The notes under the pieces: model-generated
The model's database searches: none
The model's input: the letters and a program-made list of their open reading frames with translations, nothing else
Told to the model about the DNA's origin: nothing
Translations under genes and position numbers: made by a program
Assembly (NCBI GenBank): GCA_902765035.1
Contig: CACWYF010000086.1
Location: forward strand, 1 to 5,948
DNA length: 5,948 nucleotides
Source: an uncultured Eubacteriales bacterium
Lineage (GTDB): Bacteria > Bacillota > Clostridia > Peptostreptococcales > Anaerovoracaceae
Direction of reading: 5' to 3'
Part shown: positions 1 through 5,538 of the stretch, piece after piece
How positions within the stretch are numbered: position 1 is the first letter of the stretch
Layout: every line of letters starts with the position of its first letter

Positions 1-1
1 A

Positions 2-448
2 AGAAACGATGCATCTAAGAAGAGGATCCTGGCAGCAGTCATCACGGCTGCCGCTCTCATTACAGACGGACTCACAGGCGCAGGAATGTGCAGAACGATC
101 ACAGAAAGCGGCTCATACCTGTGGTGTGCAGGCATTGCCGGGCTCGTCGTGACAGTGGCCTTTGCCAATGTGTCCGCGCACAGAGGCTTTTCGCATTCAC
201 TTACTGCGATGGCGATGGAAACGTTTTTTCTGTATCTGATACTCCCGCAGTGCGTAAAACCTTTTGCAATCGCATTCATTACGCATATTCTGCTTGATAT
301 AACGAACAAAAAGCGGGTAAGATTATTCTATCCGGCGAAAAAAGGCGTGAGCCTCGGGATATTCTATGCTGACCGGATGGCAAACAGAGTGTGCGAGATA
401 GCTGGGGCAGTCTGGCTCATCCTGGTGATATGGACATCGCTCAGTTGA
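2..448 (+). CDS. YdjM-like metal-dependent hydrolase family membrane protein (5' end missing)
   Basis: The reading frame is open from the left edge, so the gene starts outside the window; the internal ATG at 86 is not needed as a start, because the upstream codons in the same frame also encode a hydrophobic segment. The visible 148 residues carry the hallmarks of the YdjM family (LexA-regulated inner-membrane putative hydrolase, Pfam PF04307). These are an HRGFSHSL motif (residues 60-67 of the visible part), a second His/Asp site in HILLDI (His95, Asp99), and the following FYPAKKGVSLG segment. Hydrophobic stretches lie at about 8-24, 42-58, 71-100 and 132-147, so it is probably a multi-spanning membrane protein with the His and Asp residues near the membrane surface. 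The biochemical reaction of this family is not established; the hydrolase label rests on the conserved His/Asp pattern. It ends 28 bases before the permease gene and is probably co-transcribed with it. Confidence 0.8.
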   Translation, partial: RNDASKKRILAAVITAAALITDGLTGAGMCRTITESGSYLWCAGIAGLVVTVAFANVSAHRGFSHSLTAMAMETFFLYLILPQCVKPFAIAFITHILLDITNKKRVRLFYPAKKGVSLGIFYADRMANRVCEIAGAVWLILVIWTSLS

Positions 449-476
449 CAGATAAAAGATTAGAGGAAAGAAGTAA

Positions 477-1661
477 ATGAAACGACCTCAGATAAGTTTT
501 GATCAGAAATACATCAAGCTGTGTACTTATGCAGCGATAACAGTCATCATAACTGCGCTTGTCCTGTACATCCTGTATAGCACAAGAGGCGTGTGGTCCG
601 TGGCATGGACCCTCTTTATGGCAGTGCTGAGACCGATCATACTGGGCGGCATCATAAGCTATCTGCTGCGGCCGGTAGTGAAAAAGCTGGAGAAATTCTT
701 CACTGAAAGAGGGTTTGAAAAGTTTGCCAGGACGGGTTCGGTAGTTCTCAGCATAGCGCTGGCTCTGTTTATAGTATTCGGGATACTGGGGATACTCATA
801 TTCACACTTGTCAGGACCGTCGGTACGATCAGCGCGGCGGATATCAACAGCCTGATATCATACATGCAGAATGATTTTGCATCATTCACGGCAAAACTCG
901 AAGAGTATCTCGGAATGTTCGGGATCTCGGCTGAGCGTATCAGTAAGATAGCGGGTGCGATAGTCAACGGGATCAGCAATATCGCATCAGGACTTCTGTT
1001 CGGAGTCATATTTGCGATCTACTTCATGCTTGACAACGGCAGGATCAGCACGTACTGGATGCGTGTCCTGAATGTGCTTTCAGACAATAGTTCACGTGCC
1101 GGGCTGAGGCGTTTTCTGGCAGACGCGGACAGAGTTTTCTCCGGATATATCAGAGGACAGTTCGTCGATGCGGCGATCATAGGAGTTATGACAACCGTCT
1201 CGATGATGGTTATCGGCGTACCTAACGGCATGGTAGTCGGCGTCCTGACGGGAGTCGGCAATCTCATTCCGTATGTCGGACCTGTTATAGGCTATCTCAC
1301 TCTGGCGCTGGTATGCATTCCGACCGGAGCGTGGGCAAAATTCATCGCAGGAGCCGTCGTGCTTGCGATCCTTCTGTTCGTCGATGGAAATATCATCAAT
1401 CCGAGACTTCTCAGCAGCAATGTCAAGGTGCATCCGCTGCTTGTAGTTGCGGCACTGATCGGCGGCGGTGCAGTCGGAGGATTTGTCGGAATGCTCATCG
1501 CAGTGCCTACGGCAGCGCTCATCAAGATACAGTTTGACAGGTATCTCGAGCGCAGGGAGGCCAGACTGAAAGCAGAAGCGAAGGCAGCAGCGGAGGCTGC
1601 AAAGGCTTCAGAGAAGCCTTCCGGAAGGACGGGGACCCGCAAAAAGAAAGAACAGGAATGA
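477..1661 (+). CDS. AI-2E family transporter (PF01594 permease)
   Basis: This 394-residue membrane protein has the usual length of the AI-2E/PerM permease family. Hydrophobic segments fall at about 17-35, 42-64, 88-115, 164-185, 229-250, 252-282, 286-303 and 319-350. A soluble stretch lies between the third and fourth segments (about 116-160). Family signatures visible are GYIRGQFVDAAIIGV (223-237), GNLIPYVGPVIG (261-272), and NPRLLSSNVKVHPL (308-321) followed by a glycine-rich helix ending in AVPTAALIK. The family includes the E. coli AI-2 exporter TqsA, but many members move other solutes or ions, so the substrate here is unknown. The C-terminal tail (about 355-394) is highly charged and rich in Ala, Lys and Glu, and is probably cytoplasmic. 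The start is supported by GAGGAAAG at 463-470, 6 bases before ATG. The last 4 bases overlap the next gene, which suggests translational coupling. Confidence 0.93.
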   Translation: MKRPQISFDQKYIKLCTYAAITVIITALVLYILYSTRGVWSVAWTLFMAVLRPIILGGIISYLLRPVVKKLEKFFTERGFEKFARTGSVVLSIALALFIVFGILGILIFTLVRTVGTISAADINSLISYMQNDFASFTAKLEEYLGMFGISAERISKIAGAIVNGISNIASGLLFGVIFAIYFMLDNGRISTYWMRVLNVLSDNSSRAGLRRFLADADRVFSGYIRGQFVDAAIIGVMTTVSMMVIGVPNGMVVGVLTGVGNLIPYVGPVIGYLTLALVCIPTGAWAKFIAGAVVLAILLFVDGNIINPRLLSSNVKVHPLLVVAALIGGGAVGGFVGMLIAVPTAALIKIQFDRYLERREARLKAEAKAAAEAAKASEKPSGRTGTRKKKEQE

Positions 1662-2536
1662 AAAAGCCGAACTATTTAGCAGGCGATATGATGATGCTGG
1701 CAGCGACGATGATATTCGGCGCGATGACCATATTCTCCAAACAGATACTTGCAGAGCTTGATGTATTCAATATGGTCGCGCTGAGATTCCTTATTGCGTT
1801 CGCTGCCTGCTTTGTTATTTTCTTCAGGCGGTACAGGAACCTCGACCGCAGGACATCCATTCATGCATTCATCCTGGGGACATTCCTGTTTCTCTCATAC
1901 CTGTGCATGGTAGTAGGCTGCAAATATACCACGGCATCCAATGCCGGCTTCATGATGAGCCTGGTGGCTTTCTTCACACCGCTCATAATCTTCGCGCAGG
2001 AGAAGGTTCCGCCTGACAGGGCTCATGTCATCAGCATATTCATAACCCTTACAGGCGTAGGACTCATGTGCCTGTCGGGTGACTTTACACTGAACAGGGG
2101 AGACTGCGTGTGCATAATGAGCGCATTCTTCTATTCATTCCAGATGCTGTACACTGAGAGATATGCAAGAGAGGATGATCCGGTGCTGCTTGGCACATTC
2201 CAGCTCATATTCGTTTCCGTTTACGGATTCATATTCTCTCTCATTCTTGAGGACGGACTCAGGCTTCCTGCAAGCGCTGCAGGCTGGGGTCAGCTGCTGT
2301 ATCTGGCACTCGGGTGCGGAGCGCTCGGATTCATACTCCAGACGACAGCAGAGAAGCTGAGCACGGCCGGGCACACGACACTTATCTACGCTTCGCAGCC
2401 GGTATTCGTGGCGCTGTTCTCATATCTGATGCTCGGTGAGTCGATAAGTCTGAGGCAGGTAGCAGGGATCGTGCTGGTGTTCATCGGAGTGCTTATAACA
2501 GTCAGAAAGGATCCGCATGCGCAGAAGGGAGCTTGA
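1658..2536 (+). CDS. EamA/DMT superfamily transporter
   Basis: This 292-residue protein has two tandem EamA halves (about residues 8-140 and 147-282) with ten predicted membrane helices, the standard drug/metabolite transporter layout. Typical landmarks are the arginine-containing helix ALRFLIAF (41-48), the loop TTASNAGFMMSLVAFFTPLI (91-110), and YASQPVFVALFSYLMLGE (244-261) near the end of the second half. Members export or import amino acids, nucleosides, drugs and other small metabolites; the sequence alone does not give the substrate. The start ATG overlaps the stop of the permease gene (ATGA) and has only a weak ribosome binding site (AACAGGA, too close), so translation probably depends on ribosomes finishing the upstream gene. 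The ATG run from 1688 is a possible alternative, but it would remove the short cytoplasmic N-terminus. The 3' end overlaps the next gene by 20 bases. Confidence 0.93.
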   Translation: MKKPNYLAGDMMMLAATMIFGAMTIFSKQILAELDVFNMVALRFLIAFAACFVIFFRRYRNLDRRTSIHAFILGTFLFLSYLCMVVGCKYTTASNAGFMMSLVAFFTPLIIFAQEKVPPDRAHVISIFITLTGVGLMCLSGDFTLNRGDCVCIMSAFFYSFQMLYTERYAREDDPVLLGTFQLIFVSVYGFIFSLILEDGLRLPASAAGWGQLLYLALGCGALGFILQTTAEKLSTAGHTTLIYASQPVFVALFSYLMLGESISLRQVAGIVLVFIGVLITVRKDPHAQKGA

Positions 2537-3146
2537 ACATTTCTACATAGGCAATTCATACGGCGGCAATCAGGACTGGTTCCGTTCGTTTATGATGCGT
2601 ATCGGCGGATGCGGTGCGGAGACAGCTTGCGACAGCAGCCTGTATTTTGCGCTGAATCTCGGAATAGAGGGAATATACCCTTTTGATGTGCACAGGCTCT
2701 CAAAACGCGATTATGTGGATTTTGCGCACATAATGGAGAAGTACCTGTGGCCGCGGATGTCCGGGATCGACAGGACGGAGATATTCGTGGACGGATACGC
2801 AAAATATCTGAGAGACAGGGGAGTGGATTCTGTCTCGATGACGACTCTGGAAGGCACCGAACCGTACGAAGCTGCGGCGGAGGCGGTCAGGCGTCAGATC
2901 GATGCGGGATATCCGGTCCCGACACTCATACTCAATCACAGGGACAGGAGATTTTCCGACTACAACTGGCACTGGTTTCTTATAAACGGATATGATGTGC
3001 AGGACCAGGGCATCATGCTCGTGAAGGCTGTCACATACAGCTCGTACGAGTGGCTTGATCTCAGGAGACTGTGGGACACAGGGCACATAAGGCGCGGTGG
3101 ACTCGTGCTTTTTTCAGAAGACAGCAGACCTGCAGCGGCAGAATGA
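2517..3146 (+). CDS. C39-like / papain-fold family protein, cytoplasmic
   Basis: This 209-residue soluble protein has no signal peptide or membrane segment. The N-terminal block GGNQDWFRSFMMRIGGCGAETACD (16-39) places a Cys (Cys32, in GGCGAETA) at the start of a helix. A later NWHWFLINGYD segment (150-160) supplies a His (His152) followed by a strand and Asp160. This Cys-then-His order with a GxxA helix after the Cys is what C39-like and other papain-fold peptidases or amidases show. Gln19 is a possible oxyanion residue, though further from the Cys than usual. Cys38 is a second, less likely nucleophile. The catalytic assignment is inference. The start is supported by GAAAGG at 2505-2510, 6 bases before ATG, inside the end of the transporter gene. 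As last gene of a membrane-transport operon it could process a transported peptide or amide, but nothing in the sequence shows this. I recall similar proteins in Clostridia annotated only as hypothetical. Confidence 0.75.
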   Translation: MRRRELEHFYIGNSYGGNQDWFRSFMMRIGGCGAETACDSSLYFALNLGIEGIYPFDVHRLSKRDYVDFAHIMEKYLWPRMSGIDRTEIFVDGYAKYLRDRGVDSVSMTTLEGTEPYEAAAEAVRRQIDAGYPVPTLILNHRDRRFSDYNWHWFLINGYDVQDQGIMLVKAVTYSSYEWLDLRRLWDTGHIRRGGLVLFSEDSRPAAAE

Positions 3147-3175
3147 ACCGGAACAGCGGGAGAATGAGCCGGAAT
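3134..3175 (+). repeat. Imperfect 21-bp tandem duplication spanning a stop codon
   Basis: Two adjacent 21-base units (3134-3154 and 3155-3175) match at 18 of 21 positions. The first unit contains the last codons and TGA stop of the papain-like gene. The second keeps the same frame and repeats the Glu-TGA ending 21 bases later. It looks like a recent small duplication at the gene end. Confidence 0.75.
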
Positions 3176-3312
3176 ATCGCGATAATTATCAGACTGATGC
3201 TACAATACCGGTAGGCCGTATCTGATTGCGGATCACCGGAGAACTGATACACAGAAGGAGTCAGACTGGCACTGATACTTCCCGGCAGAAGGGAACAGAA
3301 AGAAGACATGAA
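3147..3312. other. Non-coding trailer of the first operon
   Basis: No convincing gene lies here. The stretch holds two overlapping perfect 10-bp palindromes, TATCGCGATA (3175-3184) and GATAATTATC (3181-3190), a small TTCCC/GGGAA dyad (3282-3286 and 3294-3298), and a CCGGT/ACCGG pair (3208-3212 and 3235-3239). It would form the 3' untranslated part of the operon mRNA before the terminator. AAGGAG near 3256 is not followed by a start codon. Confidence 0.5.
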
Positions 3313-3346
3313 AAAAGCCTTCGGCACTGACGTGCTGAAGGCTTTT
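3313..3346. terminator. Bidirectional intrinsic terminator between convergent genes
   Basis: A 15-bp stem (3313-3327 with 3332-3346, one G-U pair when read as RNA) closes a TGAC tetraloop. The GC-rich core is flanked by an A run on the left and a T run on the right. Read on the - strand it begins 13 bases after the stop of the STAS-kinase gene and ends in six U (complement of 3311-3316), a good Rho-independent terminator. Read on the + strand it ends in four U and probably stops the four-gene operon less efficiently. Confidence 0.9.
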
Positions 3347-3359
3347 GTGATGCCGGATG

Positions 3360-4544
3360 TCATGCGTTATATGACAGACTGTCTATCTTATCGACAAGCT
3401 CCGTGAGCTCTTCCGTCCAGTGGTCGATCTCTTTTTTCTTCTGTGCATCTTCAAGTCCGCCTCTTCTGATGGATCTTCTTATAAGGCGGGTGTAGCCTAC
3501 AATGCGTGCCCGGTCGGTAAGGCTTTCGATCACTGAAGCATCGTCAGTTCCCGCATAGGCTGCCATGACCTTGTTCCAGAAGGTGACTGAAGTGTCATAG
3601 CTGAACCCCTGGAAGTCGACTACTCCGTCATGATCCAGTTCATAGAATCCGATGAGCGCATTGAATATCGATGCGAATTCGAATACAGGGTCGCCGACTG
3701 CAAGTGTATCCATGTCGATCAGCAGCACCTCGTCATTGGTGAGCACGACGTTCTTGGTGTGATAGTCACCGTGGATCATGTGATCGTTATACGGAACGTC
3801 CTCAACGAGTTTTACCAGCCTGCTTCCTGTCTCTTCAGGGAGATAGTCCTTCATGAATTTTGCCCATCCGAGAGCTGTTTTCTTCATGTCAGGGAGCTTG
3901 CCTGAAGGGACCTCTGTATCATGGATCTTGCGGAGCAGCTCGACATACTCGCTGACGCACCAGTCAAGGCGCTCAGGCTCAGTTTCAAGGATCTTGGAGA
4001 ACGACATTGCGTTCAGAAGCTCGAATACCGAACCGTAGCTGTCACCGACCTTTACTATGTCGTATGAGATAGCGGTAGGGATGCCGAGTATCAGAGCGAG
4101 TCTTGCGACTTCACGTTCATGCTGGATATCCTCAAGAGCGTCCGCATTGTTATACACCTTTACGACATTATCCATGTCTATCCTGTAAATGGTGCCGTTT
4201 GCTCCTTTGCCGATGACTTCACAGCCGTCTATGGACACTTTCCTGTAAGCTCTCGAAACTTCCATCATCTGAGTGAAGCCTGTAACGTCAAATACCTCAT
4301 AGACCTCAGGGCTTACATCAGTGATGCGCATGTCTGCATGTCTCTTGCGCAGCTGGAGCAGGATCCTGAGCCCCGCGCTGGATATATATTCAAGTCCGGA
4401 TGCGTCTACTGTGACAGGCCATGCGGTATCACCGATCTGATCGAAGAGCTCGGCTTTGACAGCATCCGCGTTGGTTGAATCGATATGACCGCTCAGCCAT
4501 ATCCTGATCATTTCATCAGTTACTTCAACTCGTACTTCTTTCAT
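3360..4544 (-). CDS. STAS domain - APH-type phosphotransferase fusion protein
   Basis: This 394-residue protein has two domains and no signal or membrane segment. Residues 1-100 form a STAS (anti-sigma-factor antagonist) domain. Its key strand-loop VDASGLEYISSAGLRIL (46-62) aligns with the SpoIIAA phosphorylation loop, with Ser56 at the phosphorylated position and Ser55 where SpoIIAA has Asp. Residues about 105-394 form an aminoglycoside/choline-kinase-like domain. It has a glycine-rich loop IGKGANGTIY (111-120), an ATP-anchoring Lys in VVKVY (Lys129), a helix Glu at 143 or 145, the catalytic loop HGDYHTKN (258-265, base Asp260), and the metal site IDMDT (Asp277, Asp279). All expected kinase residues are present, so it should be active. 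The kinase part resembles the group TIGRFAM names TIGR02172, known mainly as an uncharacterised family. The substrate is unknown; aminoglycoside resistance is unlikely from this architecture. The start is supported by GGGAGAG 7 bases upstream on this strand. The gene stands alone with its own promoter and terminator. Confidence 0.9.
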   Translation of the reverse strand: MKEVRVEVTDEMIRIWLSGHIDSTNADAVKAELFDQIGDTAWPVTVDASGLEYISSAGLRILLQLRKRHADMRITDVSPEVYEVFDVTGFTQMMEVSRAYRKVSIDGCEVIGKGANGTIYRIDMDNVVKVYNNADALEDIQHEREVARLALILGIPTAISYDIVKVGDSYGSVFELLNAMSFSKILETEPERLDWCVSEYVELLRKIHDTEVPSGKLPDMKKTALGWAKFMKDYLPEETGSRLVKLVEDVPYNDHMIHGDYHTKNVVLTNDEVLLIDMDTLAVGDPVFEFASIFNALIGFYELDHDGVVDFQGFSYDTSVTFWNKVMAAYAGTDDASVIESLTDRARIVGYTRLIRRSIRRGGLEDAQKKKEIDHWTEELTELVDKIDSLSYNA

Positions 4545-4563
4545 AGTTATTCTCTCCCGAATA

Positions 4564-4592
4564 ATTACACATACTCAGTCAATTATTATAAT
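4564..4592 (+). promoter_or_regulatory. Divergent + strand promoter candidate (ATTACA-N17-TATAAT)
   Basis: ATTACA (4564-4569, 4/6 to TTGACA) lies exactly 17 bases before a perfect TATAAT (4587-4592). It shares the palindrome TATTATAATA (4584-4593) with the - strand promoter, so the two would compete for RNA polymerase. Transcription from about 4599 would run through the orphan Shine-Dalgarno at 4671 into the gene at 4798. Confidence 0.4.
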
Positions 4593-4596
4593 AGCA
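4585..4596 (-). promoter_or_regulatory. Extended -10 promoter for the STAS-kinase gene
   Basis: On the - strand the bases read TGCTATTAT, an extended -10 (TGN plus a 5/6 match to TATAAT), and a perfect TATAAT overlaps it 3 bases further downstream (complement of 4585-4590). No good -35 is seen at the expected distance, which an extended -10 can tolerate. The predicted start near 4580 leaves a leader of about 35 bases with the ribosome binding site GGGAGAG at 4552-4558. Confidence 0.5.
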
Positions 4597-4698
4597 TAAA
4601 TCTGCCGCACGGATATACCCTGAAATAAGAGCGCAGTATTCGCGTCAGAACGAAAGGGGGCGATACACACAGGAGGTGCCGCCGGTGGGTGCAGGTGA

Positions 4699-4727
4699 TT
4701 GAACAGAAGGTGATTTAGGATTATAAT
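4699..4727 (+). promoter_or_regulatory. Promoter of the coiled-coil/wall-repeat gene (TTGAAC-N17-TATAAT)
   Basis: TTGAAC (4699-4704) is followed after exactly 17 bases by a perfect TATAAT (4722-4727). The predicted start near 4734 gives a leader of about 64 bases. Two GGTGATT heptamers 15 bases apart (4694-4700 and 4709-4715) overlap the -35 and the spacer and could be a binding site. Confidence 0.6.
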
Positions 4728-4757
4728 TATTATGTATATCGTAATTCTGACGATGGA

Positions 4758-4782
4758 GCCGGTAATCTGATCAATGACCGGC
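4758..4782 (+). promoter_or_regulatory. Leader hairpin beside the ribosome binding site
   Basis: GCCGGT (4758-4763) pairs perfectly with ACCGGC (4777-4782) around a 13-base loop that contains TGATCA. The stem ends a few bases before the ribosome binding site GAAAGAGG (4784-4791), so it may keep that site open or respond to a protein. The stem is only 6 bp, so a role is a suggestion. Confidence 0.35.
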
Positions 4783-4797
4783 AGAAAGAGGTGCAAA

Positions 4798-5427
4798 ATG
4801 GGATTATTTGATAAGTTCAAAAAGTCAACCAAGGAAGAGACCGAAGCAAAGGCTAAGGAAGCCGGCGTTAAGGCTAAGACTGCCGTAGAGACCAAGGCGG
4901 CAGAGGTAAAGAAGGCAGCTGAAGTAAAGACTAACGCAGTTGCAGATGCTGCAGCAGAAGCAGCTGAGGCAGCAAAGGCCAAGGCTGCAGAGGTAGAAGC
5001 CAAGATCAAGGCAGAGGCTGAGGCTAAGGCAAAGGCTGAAGCTGAGGCTAAGGCAAAGGCTGAAGAAGAAGCAAAGGCTAAGGCTGCAGCAGAAGCCAAG
5101 GCTAAGGAAGAAGAGGCAGCAAAGGCAGCAGAAGCAGCAAAGGCCAAGGCTGCAGCTAACTCCGCATACAAGCTGGCTGTAGACGGTGAGTGGGGCAAGA
5201 AGACCATCACTACTACACAGCACATCCTCGGATGCAAGGAAGACGGCATCATGGGAGAAGAGACCATTAAGGCTATCCAGAAGAAGGTCGGCGCTGAGGC
5301 TGACGGTTTCTGGGGCGCAGGCACATCCAGGGCTATGCAGAAGTTCCTCGGCGTTGAGGTCGACGGTGAGAGAGGACCTAAGACTGTCAAGGCATGGCAG
5401 GAGTGGTGCAACAAGCAGCTCGGCTAA
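4798..5427 (+). CDS. Ala/Lys/Glu coiled-coil protein with four peptidoglycan-binding-like repeats
   Basis: The start at 4798 is preferred over the ATG at 4774 because GAGG (4788-4791) sits 6 bases upstream of it and the product then begins MGLFDKFKKS, a short amphipathic N-terminus common in cytoplasmic proteins; the earlier ATG lies in the leader hairpin. The 209 residues divide in two. Residues about 11-120 are almost entirely Ala, Lys and Glu, a long charged helix or coiled coil like TolA or LEA-type segments. Residues 128-205 hold four units with the pattern DGxxGxxTxxxxQ, with DG at 129, 149, 169 and 189, exactly 20 residues apart. These resemble the peptidoglycan-binding half-repeats of phage endolysins and PG_binding_1 domains. 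No signal peptide, membrane helix, sorting motif or catalytic domain is visible, so its location is unclear. Strong use of GCT/GCA, AAG and GGC codons suggests high expression. It could be a scaffold or stress protein rather than a wall protein. Confidence 0.8.
   Translation: MGLFDKFKKSTKEETEAKAKEAGVKAKTAVETKAAEVKKAAEVKTNAVADAAAEAAEAAKAKAAEVEAKIKAEAEAKAKAEAEAKAKAEEEAKAKAAAEAKAKEEEAAKAAEAAKAKAAANSAYKLAVDGEWGKKTITTTQHILGCKEDGIMGEETIKAIQKKVGAEADGFWGAGTSRAMQKFLGVEVDGERGPKTVKAWQEWCNKQLG
5017..5064 (+). repeat. Perfect 24-bp tandem repeat in the coiled-coil coding region
   Basis: Two identical 24-base units (5017-5040 and 5041-5064) each encode AEAKAKAE. A separate exact 22-base repeat occurs at 4969-4990 and 5134-5155. 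The in-frame unit length means that slippage or recombination would change coil length without breaking the frame. Confidence 0.85.
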
Positions 5428-5445
5428 TATGACCAATTAATTCCT

Positions 5446-5474
5446 TTTACGTTTTTGCTCTGCAGCGTTAATAT
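5446..5474 (+). promoter_or_regulatory. Promoter candidate for the dipeptidase gene (TTTACG-N17-TAATAT)
   Basis: TTTACG (5446-5451) and TAATAT (5469-5474) are each 4/6 to consensus and exactly 17 bases apart. The predicted start falls at about 5481, the first base of the 18-bp palindrome. No clear terminator separates the upstream gene from this point, so read-through is also possible. Confidence 0.4.
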
Positions 5475-5480
5475 TGGATT

Positions 5481-5498
5481 GCAGGCACATGTGCCTGC
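5481..5498. promoter_or_regulatory. Perfect 18-bp palindrome (operator or leader hairpin)
   Basis: GCAGGCACATGTGCCTGC is its own reverse complement. As RNA it folds into a 7-bp stem with a CATG loop. It is not followed by a T run (TGTTAAATG comes next), so it is a poor intrinsic terminator for the upstream gene. Its place at the predicted transcription start of the dipeptidase gene fits an operator for a dimeric repressor or a 5' mRNA-stabilising hairpin. Confidence 0.55.
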
Positions 5499-5538
5499 TG
5501 TTAAATGTATCTGTTGACGCATTGTAAGGAGCAATAAC

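Noticed and set aside
86..88. ATG 86 as the true start of the YdjM-like gene
   Set aside because: The frame is open to the left edge with hydrophobic codons and there is no ribosome binding site before 86.
3061..3363. - strand open frame of 100 codons through the intergenic terminator
   Set aside because: It crosses the terminator hairpin and overlaps the papain-like gene, and its product shows no recognisable motif.
3308..3406. Small + strand frame of 32 codons starting ATGAAAAAAGCC
   Set aside because: It lies on the terminator stem and antisense to the end of the kinase gene; the upstream AGAAAGAAG is a weak binding site.
3360..4544. Aminoglycoside resistance gene
   Set aside because: The kinase motif is shared by choline, homoserine and many unknown kinases, and the STAS fusion points to signalling or metabolism rather than drug modification.
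4774..4797. Upstream ATG as the start of the coiled-coil protein
   Set aside because: It lies in the leader hairpin without a good ribosome binding site, while ATG 4798 has GAGG 6 bases upstream and gives a typical MGLFDKF start.
4575..5414. Long - strand open frame (279 codons) opposite the coiled-coil gene
   Set aside because: It is the complement of Ala/Lys/Glu-rich codons, which rarely create stops on the other strand. Its low-complexity Ala/Ser product has no family features, and the + strand gene has a ribosome binding site and recognisable repeats.
4825..5436. Second - strand frame (203 codons) rich in Leu, Cys and Ser
   Set aside because: Same compositional cause; the Cys/Leu/Ser pattern simply mirrors GCA, AAG and GAA codons of the sense strand.
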